Source: Crocinitomicaceae bacterium (GTDB lineage: Bacteria; Bacteroidota; Bacteroidia; Flavobacteriales_G; Salibacteraceae). From it: a stretch of 64,000 nt of DNA. The stretch is from NCBI GenBank assembly GCA_002707155.1, contig PAME01000019.1, positions 124,001 through 188,000 on the forward strand, given 5' to 3'. The translations under genes and the position numbers were made by a program. Numbering within the stretch: position 1 is the first letter of the stretch; every line of letters begins with the position of its first letter. The notes beneath the pieces are model-generated. The model worked only from the letters and a program-made list of their open reading frames with translations, ran no database searches and was not told the DNA's origin. Below, one piece after another: positions 7,303 to 15,914 of this stretch.

Positions 7303-9909
7303 ATGAATACAAATAATTTAACTACAAAAACACAAGAAGCGATTCAGCAAGCTCAACAACTTGCAATGGCCGCTGATAGCCAGTCGGTAGAGACTGGTCA
7401 CTTGATGAAAGGAATATTGAAAGTTGATGAAAACGTAACTCCGTTTTTATTTAAAAAACTAGGCGTGAATTTTAATTTATTTGTCCAAGCTTTGGATAAA
7501 GTAGTTGAAAGTTACCCAAAGGTAGAAGGTGGGGATATATACTTGTCTAAGGAAGCGGCTCAAGTTGTTGCAAAAGCAAGTAATCATTTAAAAACCTTTG
7601 GAGATGAATACGTTTCTATAGAGCATATGCTCTTGAGCTTATTAGATGTAAAGTCTACCGTATCCACACTCATGAAGGATAACGGAATAACCGCAAAGGA
7701 CCTCAATTTAGCTATAACTGAACTGCGCAAAGGAAGTACGGTGAATAGCCAAAGCGCCGAAGAAACTTATAACGCACTCAATAAATACGCAATTCATTTG
7801 AATGCACAAGCGAAGAAAGGTAAGCTAGACCCTGTTATTGGAAGAGATGAGGAGATTCGAAGGGTGCTTCAGATATTGTCAAGAAGAACTAAAAACAATC
7901 CAATATTAGTTGGTGAACCTGGCGTGGGTAAAACTGCAATTGCAGAAGGCCTGGCGCATCGAATAGTTTCTGGTGATGTACCTGAAAACTTGAAATCGAA
8001 GGAATTGTACTCTCTTGATATGGGGGCACTTATTGCGGGTGCAAAGTACAAGGGAGAATTTGAAGAGCGTTTAAAAGCGGTGGTCAAGGAAGTCACAAAT
8101 TCAGAAGGCTCCATAGTGTTGTTTATTGATGAAATTCACACCTTGGTAGGCGCTGGTGGTGGCCAAGGGGCAATGGATGCTGCTAATATTCTAAAACCTG
8201 CATTGGCAAGAGGTGAATTAAGAGCTATCGGTGCAACTACTTTGGATGAATATCAAAAGTATTTTGAAAAAGATAAAGCCCTGGAGCGCCGGTTTCAAAT
8301 GGTGATGGTAGACGAACCTAATGTTGAGGATGCCATTAGTATTTTAAGGGGATTAAAGGAGAAATATGAAACGCACCATAAAGTGCGTATTCAAGATAGC
8401 GCCATTATCTCAGCAGTAGAGTTGAGTACCCGTTACATTTCTGATCGCTTTTTACCGGATAAAGCTATTGACTTAATTGATGAAGCTGCGGCTAAGCTTA
8501 GGATTCAGATAAATTCTATGCCCGAGGAATTGGACGAGGTAGAGCGCAAGATTCGCCAACTAGAAATTGAGCGAGAAGGAATAAAACGAGAAGGTGATAA
8601 GCAAAAGTTGACTTCCTTAAAAGAGGAAATTGCTAACCTTTCGGAGCAGCGCGATCAATTGAAAGCCAAGTGGGAAGGAGAGAAGCAAGTAATTGATGGT
8701 ACTCAACACGTTAAAGAGCAAATTGAGCAATTGAAATTTGCGGCACAACAAGCAGAACGCGATGGCGATTTTGGTAAGGTAGCAGAAATTAGATATGGTA
8801 AACTCTCTGAAGCAGAGGATAGCCTTAAAAAATTTGAAGCACAATTGGCTGAATTACAAGCCAGCGGTTCGCAAATGGTAAAAGAAGAAGTAGATTCGGA
8901 GGACATTGCTGAAATTATTGCAAAATGGACAGGAATTCCCGTTTCTAAAATGATTCAGAGCGAAGCTGAAAAGTTGTTGCATTTGGAAGATGAATTGCAT
9001 AAAAGAGTTGTTGGGCAAGAAGAGGCGATTGTTGCGGTTGCAGATGCCGTTCGCAGAAGCAGAGCTGGACTTTCCGATACAGAAAAGCCATTAGGTTCTT
9101 TCTTGTTTTTAGGCACTACAGGAGTCGGGAAAACGGAATTAGCAAAAGCGCTAGCTGAGTTTCTATTCGATCATGAAGGAGCTTTGACTAGAATTGACAT
9201 GAGTGAATACCAAGAGCGACATTCAGTAAGTCGTTTGGTGGGGGCGCCTCCAGGTTATGTTGGGTATAATGAAGGTGGGCAATTAACGGAAGCCGTGCGC
9301 AGAAAGCCTTACTCAGTGATTCTATTGGATGAAATTGAAAAGGCGCATCCAGATGCTTTCAATATCTTACTGCAAGTGCTGGATGACGGTCGCTTGACGG
9401 ATAATAAAGGGCGCGTAGCGAATTTCAAAAACACGATTATCATCATGACTTCTAATTTGGGAAGTGAATTGATTCGAGACAATTTTGAAAAGGCAGATGT
9501 TGTTGATGACTTGTTGTTTGAAACCACAAAAATGGATGTGCTCGCTTTTGTTAAAAAGAGCCTAAAACCAGAGTTTGTAAACCGTATTGATGAAACCATC
9601 ATGTTTACACCTTTGACTAAAGACGATATTCGAGCAATTATTCGAATTCAGCTTAAAGGACTGGATAAGATATTGAAAAACAGAAATATAAGCATGACGG
9701 CCTCGGATGAAGTTATCGATCATTTGGCTGATTTAGGTTATGATCCGCAATATGGAGCAAGGCCCGTGAAACGGGTAATTCAAAAAGAAGTGCTCAATGA
9801 GCTTTCTCGTAACATTTTAGCGGGGAAAGTGGAAGATGGAGACACTATTATTCTGGACGAATTTGATGGGAAATTTGTGTTTCGTAAACCGACAGAGCAG
9901 GTTCATTAA
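7303..9909 (+). CDS. clpB: ATP-dependent chaperone ClpB
   Basis: An 868-residue Hsp100 disaggregase that works with DnaK to rescue aggregated proteins in the cytoplasm. Domain order is standard: double Clp N-repeat (1-145), first AAA+ module with Walker A GEPGVGKT (204-211) and Walker B VLFIDEIHT, the long coiled-coil middle domain (about 405-525, which separates ClpB from ClpC/ClpA), second AAA+ module with Walker A GTTGVGKT (604-611) and LLDEIEKAHPD, and a C-terminal D2-small domain ending in an acidic/FRKP tail. Full length and intact. Followed by a strong intrinsic terminator, so it is transcribed alone. Confidence 0.98.
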   Translation: MNTNNLTTKTQEAIQQAQQLAMAADSQSVETGHLMKGILKVDENVTPFLFKKLGVNFNLFVQALDKVVESYPKVEGGDIYLSKEAAQVVAKASNHLKTFGDEYVSIEHMLLSLLDVKSTVSTLMKDNGITAKDLNLAITELRKGSTVNSQSAEETYNALNKYAIHLNAQAKKGKLDPVIGRDEEIRRVLQILSRRTKNNPILVGEPGVGKTAIAEGLAHRIVSGDVPENLKSKELYSLDMGALIAGAKYKGEFEERLKAVVKEVTNSEGSIVLFIDEIHTLVGAGGGQGAMDAANILKPALARGELRAIGATTLDEYQKYFEKDKALERRFQMVMVDEPNVEDAISILRGLKEKYETHHKVRIQDSAIISAVELSTRYISDRFLPDKAIDLIDEAAAKLRIQINSMPEELDEVERKIRQLEIEREGIKREGDKQKLTSLKEEIANLSEQRDQLKAKWEGEKQVIDGTQHVKEQIEQLKFAAQQAERDGDFGKVAEIRYGKLSEAEDSLKKFEAQLAELQASGSQMVKEEVDSEDIAEIIAKWTGIPVSKMIQSEAEKLLHLEDELHKRVVGQEEAIVAVADAVRRSRAGLSDTEKPLGSFLFLGTTGVGKTELAKALAEFLFDHEGALTRIDMSEYQERHSVSRLVGAPPGYVGYNEGGQLTEAVRRKPYSVILLDEIEKAHPDAFNILLQVLDDGRLTDNKGRVANFKNTIIIMTSNLGSELIRDNFEKADVVDDLLFETTKMDVLAFVKKSLKPEFVNRIDETIMFTPLTKDDIRAIIRIQLKGLDKILKNRNISMTASDEVIDHLADLGYDPQYGARPVKRVIQKEVLNELSRNILAGKVEDGDTIILDEFDGKFVFRKPTEQVH

Positions 9910-9925
9910 TCACAAGTAGATATCA

Positions 9926-9958
9926 AGAAAGAGCTGTGGGTAAACCTCAGCTCTTTCT
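9926..9958 (+). terminator. Intrinsic terminator of clpB
   Basis: A perfect 11-bp stem, AGAAAGAGCTG at 9926-9936 and CAGCTCTTTCT at 9948-9958, with an 11-base loop. It begins 17 bases after the clpB stop. It also shows that a GTG at 9936 is not a sensible start for the next gene. Confidence 0.8.
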
Positions 9959-9980
9959 GTATACAGGGTGTTTTGAGTCG

Positions 9981-9988
9981 TATTTTTG
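9981..9988 (+). promoter_or_regulatory. Putative -7 promoter box for the CHU_C protein gene
   Basis: TATTTTTG matches the Bacteroidota primary sigma -7 consensus TAnnTTTG. It lies between the clpB terminator and the ATG at 10005. No matching TTTG is found at the usual -33 spacing, so support is partial. Confidence 0.35.
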
Positions 9989-10004
9989 CAGGGTAGTGAA
10001 GCTA

Positions 10005-11651
10005 ATGAAAATTTATATCGTTTTATTGTTTGGGTTGTTTGCATGCACTGAATCTAAAGCGCAGTTTAACCTGAATAGTGGTACGCAATGGAAGGTAAAT
10101 GGTTCAGCTGCCCCAGGTTGGTTAGCTCCTGATTTTAATGATGCTTCATGGGTTAACGCGACCTCACCTCATACAAACATGACTGGTGGATTACTGCCTT
10201 TTCCAGGAACCAATTCAATGTGGATTAGCCCATATGCTGGCTCAGATTCAGTGTTTTGCCGATATTCATTTGAATTGAGATCAAACTGTATAGACGTCAC
10301 TCCTTTCGAGATTAAAGGAGATGATGGTTACATAATTTTTGTAAATGGAGTTGAAATTTTTCGAAGACTAACATCTGCAACTGGTGCACGGAATGTTCCG
10401 GGGTGGGGACCCGGGTTGTTCAAAATTGGTAGAAACGTAGTTTGTATAATTGGAATAAACGGAAAGGTTTCTTCTGGAGTTGGACCGCATTTTTTAAATT
10501 GTAAAGGGCGAATTAACTACACTTCAGGGCCTATTATTGATTTAGGAGCGGATAAATTTGTTTGTGAGGGAGATAGTACGTTAGTTACTGTAAATCACCA
10601 ATACCAGCGTTACAATTGGAGTGATGGTCAATCGACTAGGACCGCACAATTTACCAACAAGGGGAAGTATTGGTGCACTGCTCGTGATACTGCTGGGTGC
10701 GCTTGGGTGGATACGGTTGAAGTAGAAACGTATAAAGTGAAGCCACTTGATTTAGGTCCTGACACCAGTATGTGCGAAGGAGATCAAGCTACCTTTAATG
10801 CCGACCCTGATGGTTCTTATGAAAGTTATAAATGGAGTACCAACGATACTACCCAAACAATAACCATAGGGTATCAAGACTTGTTCAGCGTAACGGTTAC
10901 GGATAAAAATGGGTGTACTACTTCGGATGCTAGAAAAACGCGTGTATTTGTTTCAGGTACCGCGGTTAATTTAGGAGAGGATACTATTCTTTGTAAAGGT
11001 GATAGTTTAAAACTCGAAGCATTTTTTCCTCAATCCAGATATGAGTGGAGTGATGGAACTAGGGATAGCAGTTTTTTGATTACAAGGGCTGGAAACTATG
11101 AAGTAACGGTAACTAATTTTTGCGGTGAAGCAATTGATGAAATTGCGGTTCAATACATCAACGAATTGAACGTAGATCTAGGTGAGGACCTATACTTATG
11201 TAGCAACCTTGAATTAGAAATAGGTCAAGTTGTGCCACGTGCTGTATTTTACAAATGGAATACTGGCGATACAACTGCAAAGTTAAAAACAACCGCTCCA
11301 GGGATTTACCATGTTGAGGTAGTTGACTTTTGCGGAAATCAAGGAGAAGATGTTGTTGAAATTATCAAAGGCTTAGATCCAGGTACAATTATTCCAACCG
11401 CTTTCTCGCCGAATAATGATGCTTTAAACGAGACTTGGAGAACCTATGTACGTCCAAAAAGCTACTTCAATGTCAAGGTAATTGACCAGTGGAGTAGGGT
11501 TGTTTTTGAAAGTGATAATCATCTGGAAGAATGGGATGGAACTAACGAAGGCGGCCCATTACCAATTGGAAAGTACATATATACTGTTCAATGGGATGAG
11601 TGCGAAAACCAAGAACAAACTGCGCAGGGCGAAGTGCATATCGTCCGCTAA
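10005..11651 (+). CDS. Secreted protein with gliding-motility-associated C-terminal domain (CHU_C, T9SS type B)
   Basis: The protein starts at the ATG at 10005, which gives a clean signal peptide (KIYIVLLFGLFACTESKA); an upstream GTG lies inside the clpB terminator. The mature protein (about 530 residues) has an N-terminal beta-sandwich reminiscent of galactose-binding/PA14-type domains (DDGYIIFVNGVEIFRR). Then come three or four repeats of the form DLGxDxxxCxGDSxxLxA...YxWSxGxxTxxxxV, typical of surface PKD-like proteins. The C-terminus is the CHU_C domain beginning PTAFSPNNDALNETW and ending with the IGKYIYTVQW strand. It should be exported by T9SS and attached to or released from the cell surface. 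Ligand unknown. Confidence 0.88.
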   Translation: MKIYIVLLFGLFACTESKAQFNLNSGTQWKVNGSAAPGWLAPDFNDASWVNATSPHTNMTGGLLPFPGTNSMWISPYAGSDSVFCRYSFELRSNCIDVTPFEIKGDDGYIIFVNGVEIFRRLTSATGARNVPGWGPGLFKIGRNVVCIIGINGKVSSGVGPHFLNCKGRINYTSGPIIDLGADKFVCEGDSTLVTVNHQYQRYNWSDGQSTRTAQFTNKGKYWCTARDTAGCAWVDTVEVETYKVKPLDLGPDTSMCEGDQATFNADPDGSYESYKWSTNDTTQTITIGYQDLFSVTVTDKNGCTTSDARKTRVFVSGTAVNLGEDTILCKGDSLKLEAFFPQSRYEWSDGTRDSSFLITRAGNYEVTVTNFCGEAIDEIAVQYINELNVDLGEDLYLCSNLELEIGQVVPRAVFYKWNTGDTTAKLKTTAPGIYHVEVVDFCGNQGEDVVEIIKGLDPGTIIPTAFSPNNDALNETWRTYVRPKSYFNVKVIDQWSRVVFESDNHLEEWDGTNEGGPLPIGKYIYTVQWDECENQEQTAQGEVHIVR

Positions 11652-12494
11652 CTAAGGTACAACTATACGAAGGGTATTTGTCGTAGTACTAGATTGAGAT
11701 TCTAAAAAATATATTCCAGAAGTAAGTTGGTCCTGACTAAAATCCTCCATTTCAATAAGCAGTTCGTTTTCGTTTGATTCTAAAACTCTATTCGTTAATT
11801 CATTTCCTAGCATATCAATTAAACGCAAGGTTAATTTTGTTTTGTGTGCTTTAACTTTCAAAAGCGATGCATTGGTCAAAGGATTTGGGTAGATCTCAAC
11901 AGAAGTTTCACTCAGCAGGCTTCTACTGTAAACGGAAACGTTAGAGCCTCCTCCATTATTACTGGTGTCAGCAGCTGTAGGGTAGAACCTTAGACTGTCC
12001 ATGTAAATTGCTGGATTTGGAACACTATTGTTTACCGGTGCACTTCCAATGGCTTGAACCACACCGAAGTTTTCAATTACCTTACCGAATACAGGATGTT
12101 TAGAAGGAAGCGGAGCTTTATTATAATCTAATCGGGTATTATTTATGAGATTAATAAAGAACTGCGTGTTACCAGAATTAACTCGCCCTGTATTAGCCAT
12201 TGAAATTGTTCCTTGAACATTGCTCAATGAATCGTGGAACTCATCCTGAATGTTTGGCTTTGTAGCTCCATTTCCACCTTGAATCATAAAATTATTTATA
12301 ACCCTATGAAACGTAACGCCATCGTAATATTTTTCTTGTACTAAGTCCTTGAAGTTTCCTGTTGTAATAGGAGCTAAGCTATCTTCCAACTCAACAATAA
12401 AATCGCCTAATGTGGTATAGAATTTAACTTGCGTTTGCGAATAGCCGCAATAAACGGTTGTTACAATTAGTAAGGTAAGTAGTATGTTTTTCAT
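11652..12494 (-). CDS. Secreted cyclophilin-type peptidyl-prolyl isomerase with T9SS type A sorting domain
   Basis: A 280-residue protein with a signal peptide (residues 1-19, LLTLLIVTTVYCGYSQ), a cyclophilin domain at about 20-165, and a C-terminal T9SS signal from about 200 (VEIYPNPLTNASLLKV ... LTSGIYFLESQ). The cyclophilin core has FHRVINNFMIQGGN, the catalytic F-H-R region, and later GTISMANTG and NTQFFINL. It catalyses cis-trans isomerisation of prolyl bonds. The sorting domain implies an outer-membrane or extracellular place, not periplasmic as for PpiA. Tail-to-tail with the CHU_C gene; stops abut. Confidence 0.9.
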   Translation of the reverse strand: MKNILLTLLIVTTVYCGYSQTQVKFYTTLGDFIVELEDSLAPITTGNFKDLVQEKYYDGVTFHRVINNFMIQGGNGATKPNIQDEFHDSLSNVQGTISMANTGRVNSGNTQFFINLINNTRLDYNKAPLPSKHPVFGKVIENFGVVQAIGSAPVNNSVPNPAIYMDSLRFYPTAADTSNNGGGSNVSVYSRSLLSETSVEIYPNPLTNASLLKVKAHKTKLTLRLIDMLGNELTNRVLESNENELLIEMEDFSQDQLTSGIYFLESQSSTTTNTLRIVVP

Positions 12495-12511
12495 AGCTGT
12501 AGATTTAATTC

Positions 12512-12543
12512 CAAATGTAAGGGATAAATTTTAATAGGCTAAA
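12512..12543 (-). promoter_or_regulatory. Putative promoter of the cyclophilin gene
   Basis: On the minus strand TACATTTG (complement of 12512-12519) matches the -7 consensus TAnnTTTG exactly. TTTA (complement of 12540-12543) sits 20 bases upstream in the -33 position, where TTTG is usual. The ATG follows 17 bases after the box. Confidence 0.45.
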
Positions 12544-12570
12544 TACAAGCGTAGTTCGCAATAGAGCAAA

Positions 12571-12598
12571 AAAAAGCACCTCAGATGAGGTGCTTTTT
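12571..12598 (-). terminator. Intrinsic terminator of the SprB-repeat protein gene
   Basis: A perfect 12-bp stem, AAAAAGCACCTC (12571-12582) and GAGGTGCTTTTT (12587-12598), with a 4-base loop. On the minus strand it is followed by a run of eight T. It lies 21 bases after the stop of the gene at 12620-14761. Confidence 0.9.
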
Positions 12599-12619
12599 AC
12601 AAATTATAGTTTGAAAATT

Positions 12620-14761
12620 CTATCGTTTAATAAACTGTATAGTTTCTGAAGCCCCTTTATCATTATTCAATTTCATAAAGTAGACACCATTTTGTAAGTC
12701 AACTATACTTACTGTTTCAATTGATTCACTTTGAATGCTTTTAATAACACTCCCGTCTATCGACACTATTTGAATTGAAGTTACTGGGGAGTCGCTAGTG
12801 ATGTTAATTTCCTCAGAAGCTGGGTTAGGGAAGAGGTGAAGTTTATTTTTTGAGAATTCCACCAAAGAAGTTAGGTCACCATCAACCACAGTAATAGAAG
12901 GTGAAGTTTCACAGCCATTAGCATCAGTAATTGTGCAAGTATAGACTCCTTCACAAAGATTTGACAAGGTAGAGTCTGTAGCTCCATTACTCCAATTAAA
13001 GCTGTAATTCGGAGTACCACCAGAAACCGCTAATACGATACTTTCGTCACAGGTAGAATCGTTACTTGTAGATTGGTACAAAGTGTCTGCTATTAATGCT
13101 GTGGGTTCTGTTAGGCTCGAAGAGTCAAGAGCAGTACAACCATTAGCATCGGTTACCGTAAGCGTATAGAATACATTCGCAACAAGTTTATCTGAAATGG
13201 AATCGCTGCTTCCATTTGACCAATTGAAAGAATATGGTTTAGTTCCGCCGTTAACAATTCCTCTAATTTGTCCGCTTGAATCTCCAAAGCAGTCCAGATT
13301 CTTGTCACTAAGAGATAGAGAAGGAGAGTTAGCATCATCAATCGTTACCATTTGAGTTGCCGAACATTGCATTGAATCTGTAACGGTAACTGAATAAGAC
13401 CCTTTAGATAAGCCAATTGCACTATCTAGAGTCGAGCCATTATCCCAGTTGTATGAATATGGAGCAGCTCCGCCAACTGGATTTAAAACCTTAGCTGAAC
13501 CAATTGATTGGTTGCATTTATCGTCAGTTGTTGAGGTCGTAAATGAAATTTTATTGTTTTGAGCACTTACCATTATGGATTTAGTTGCACTGCAACCAGC
13601 TCCGTCACTTATTGTAACTGAATAACTTCCTGCACTTAGACTATCAATTGAAGAGGCAATTTTGTTATTACTCCATATAAAAGAAGGCTTACCTACAACA
13701 TTTGCAATATTTGAAACGAAGGCCTCTCCCCACCCATTATTACAAAACTCTGGATTTGAAGTTATGTTGAAAGTAATATTCGATCCACTAGTTGAAATTA
13801 CTGCAGTGTCATTAATAGAACAGCCATTATTATCTGTTATGGTTATGATATAAGAGCCCGCTTTTAAGTTAACAGCAGTATCGTTAGAAACGCTTATTCC
13901 AGCAGGCCAAGCGACTGAATAAGGAGATTTTCCTCCAGATACATTGGGAAGAGCCCAGCCTGTACTATCTTGACAAATAGAGGCGCTAAGGTTAAATCTA
14001 TTGCTAATTGCTGACGGTGCACTAAGTTTAACTGTCTTTGCTAACTCATTGCTGCTGTTATCGGTTACCGTTACAGTGTAAGTGCCTGGACCTAAATTTA
14101 CAAGAGAATCTGCAGTTGAAGTTGAATCACTCCATTTATAGGTATAAGGACCTCCAGCTCCACCACTAATGTTTTTAAGAATGATTTTACCGTCATTATT
14201 ACCAACACAAGAGATTGAGCTGCTATCAGTGGTAAATGAAATGAGGTTAAGTGCGGTAATAGACTTAGTGGTGGCATATGTTTTATCGTTGCTATTTCCA
14301 CCATCTCCATTGGCTGATACTCCAGCTCCATAAATAGTAACAGAACCTACGTTGGTTGTTGGAGCTGTCCATGTTACTCCGTAGCTGCTGGTGCTAGAAG
14401 ATGAGCTATGTCTGGCATAAGGTCTGCCGCCGGAAGTTGTTGTATTAAATCCAGTTCCAGAAAAACTACCTGCACCCGTTGAAGTGTTGGAGGCTTGCAC
14501 AGCAGTTATTTCAAAACCGTAAATTGAGCCCCCAGTGAGAGCAGTTGTTATGGTATATGTTTTTCCGGGGTAATAGGAGGAAGGTCCAGTTATAGACATG
14601 CTTCCACCAGAAGGATTTAGTGACCCATTGTGGCAGCCGGTGCAATTTGAACCCGTTCGGTTAGTTCGGTCTATGGGAGGGTTAGAGGAGTAATTGAGGT
14701 TTATTAGACCAATTACAGCTATCGCGATCAAAGTGATTGATCTAAGTACTTTTCTTTTCAT
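12620..14761 (-). CDS. Secreted SprB-repeat protein with choice-of-anchor V-like N-terminus, CxxCH motif and T9SS type A sorting domain
   Basis: A 713-residue protein with a hydrophobic signal sequence. The mature N-terminus has the motif SNCTGCHNGSLNPSGGS, a CxxCH c-type heme signature, leading into a reelin-like/choice-of-anchor V domain (to about residue 170; YYPGKTYTITTALTGGSIYG). Five or six SprB-type repeats follow, each starting with a cysteine and NDG-like turn and containing GGxxPYxYxWSNGxxxDSxxxLxxGxYxVTVTDxxGC. The C-terminus (LHLFPNPASEEINITSDSPV ... LQNGVYFMKLNND) is the T9SS sorting signal. SprB repeats occur in gliding adhesins of Flavobacterium, so a surface adhesive role is likely. 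Monocistronic with its own terminator. Confidence 0.88.
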   Translation of the reverse strand: MKRKVLRSITLIAIAVIGLINLNYSSNPPIDRTNRTGSNCTGCHNGSLNPSGGSMSITGPSSYYPGKTYTITTALTGGSIYGFEITAVQASNTSTGAGSFSGTGFNTTTSGGRPYARHSSSSSTSSYGVTWTAPTTNVGSVTIYGAGVSANGDGGNSNDKTYATTKSITALNLISFTTDSSSISCVGNNDGKIILKNISGGAGGPYTYKWSDSTSTADSLVNLGPGTYTVTVTDNSSNELAKTVKLSAPSAISNRFNLSASICQDSTGWALPNVSGGKSPYSVAWPAGISVSNDTAVNLKAGSYIITITDNNGCSINDTAVISTSGSNITFNITSNPEFCNNGWGEAFVSNIANVVGKPSFIWSNNKIASSIDSLSAGSYSVTISDGAGCSATKSIMVSAQNNKISFTTSTTDDKCNQSIGSAKVLNPVGGAAPYSYNWDNGSTLDSAIGLSKGSYSVTVTDSMQCSATQMVTIDDANSPSLSLSDKNLDCFGDSSGQIRGIVNGGTKPYSFNWSNGSSDSISDKLVANVFYTLTVTDANGCTALDSSSLTEPTALIADTLYQSTSNDSTCDESIVLAVSGGTPNYSFNWSNGATDSTLSNLCEGVYTCTITDANGCETSPSITVVDGDLTSLVEFSKNKLHLFPNPASEEINITSDSPVTSIQIVSIDGSVIKSIQSESIETVSIVDLQNGVYFMKLNNDKGASETIQFIKR

Positions 14762-14852
14762 GGTGTAAATGTGTTGTGGGGATTTAATCCGTATGTTTCA
14801 GTTAACGGCTAATTTTGCCAATACGTTGGCTTTTCAATCTTGTCTTTAGTGT

Positions 14853-15914
14853 CTATTTTAATTGTTCAATTCCTTTATAAATGGAAAAAGCTTTTTTGTT
14901 CTCTTTTTCAGCGTAAGAAAGAGCAGCTTTTAAGCTCCTTGACCCTTTTTGGCAGATGAAAATTGGGGTGCAATTGGAGTTTAAATGGCCTTCATTAAAG
15001 GTGCTCAAAGGTAAATTTATTCCTCCAATATTATGCTTTTCGTACTCTTCAATTTCTCTAACGTCCACCAACGCGTACTTTGAATCTTTGAGTAGTTCTT
15101 TTGCCTCTATGTAGCTAATTTCAGAAACCAAAGGGGAGTAACCGCAGAAGTATTCGTAATTCTCAAGTAAATCAGTAATAATTGAATGTTCTGTATCCTT
15201 TTCAAATTCTATGACTTGCTGAGAATTATTAAGTGCGTTTATGCAAAGTAGTTTTCCGCTCAGCGGCTCACCGATTCCAGCGATTACTTTTATAGCTTCT
15301 AAGGCTTGATAATTCCCGATAATACCAGGCAATACACCTAATACTCCAATCTCACTGCAAGAAGGTACGCTTCCAGCGTTTGGCGGTTCAGGAAAGAGGC
15401 AACGATAGGTTGGGCCGTTTTGATAATTAAACACACTTACTTGTCCTTCGAATTTAAAAATACTTCCGTGTATTAAAGTTTTTCCAGTAATTACTGCAGC
15501 GTCATTGCATAAATATCGAGTGGCAAAATTGTCTGTACCATCAACTATAACGTCGTATCTTGAAAATAAATCCAACGCGTTCTTGTTCGATAAATAGCAA
15601 GGGAAGGCTTCAATTTGGATTAAATCGTTCTGTAACCGAAGTCTATCAACTGCTACTTCAGCTTTGTTGCTTCCAATATCCGATACATTAAACAAGACTT
15701 GTCGCTGTAAATTAGAAACATCAACTTGATCGCCATCAATTACTCCGATAGAGCCAACTCCTGCCGCAGTTAAATACTGTAGGGTAGGAGCCCCTAATCC
15801 TCCTGCTCCAACTACTAAAACTTTTGCTTTTTTGAGTTTTAATTGCGCTTCTTCGCCAAACTGTGGGAGTATAATATGTCTGTCGTAGCGCTCTCTTTCT
15901 GCGTTACTAAGCAT
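14853..15914 (-). CDS. thiF: ThiF/MoeB/HesA family adenylyltransferase with C-terminal rhodanese domain
   Basis: An E1-like enzyme that adenylates the C-terminal Gly-Gly of ThiS so that sulfur can be loaded for thiazole synthesis. The start at 15914 (MLSNAERERYDRHI) is chosen because this is the conserved N-terminus and it overlaps the thiH stop by 8 bases; a further upstream ATG would run deep into thiH. Visible motifs: nucleotide loop GAGGLGAPTLQYL, IDGDQVDVSNLQRQ, DGTDNFATRYLCND, and the acceptor-cysteine region PSCSEIGVLG. The usual paired CxxC zinc ligands are largely missing. The last third is a rhodanese domain (ALVDVREIEEYEKHNI; active-loop CQKGSRS), which could supply persulfide. Position in the thi operon favours ThiF over MoeB. 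Confidence 0.88.
   Translation of the reverse strand: MLSNAERERYDRHIILPQFGEEAQLKLKKAKVLVVGAGGLGAPTLQYLTAAGVGSIGVIDGDQVDVSNLQRQVLFNVSDIGSNKAEVAVDRLRLQNDLIQIEAFPCYLSNKNALDLFSRYDVIVDGTDNFATRYLCNDAAVITGKTLIHGSIFKFEGQVSVFNYQNGPTYRCLFPEPPNAGSVPSCSEIGVLGVLPGIIGNYQALEAIKVIAGIGEPLSGKLLCINALNNSQQVIEFEKDTEHSIITDLLENYEYFCGYSPLVSEISYIEAKELLKDSKYALVDVREIEEYEKHNIGGINLPLSTFNEGHLNSNCTPIFICQKGSRSLKAALSYAEKENKKAFSIYKGIEQLK

Noticed and set aside
9936-10004. An upstream GTG start for the CHU_C protein
   Set aside because: It lies inside the clpB terminator hairpin, and the ATG at 10005 opens a clean signal peptide.
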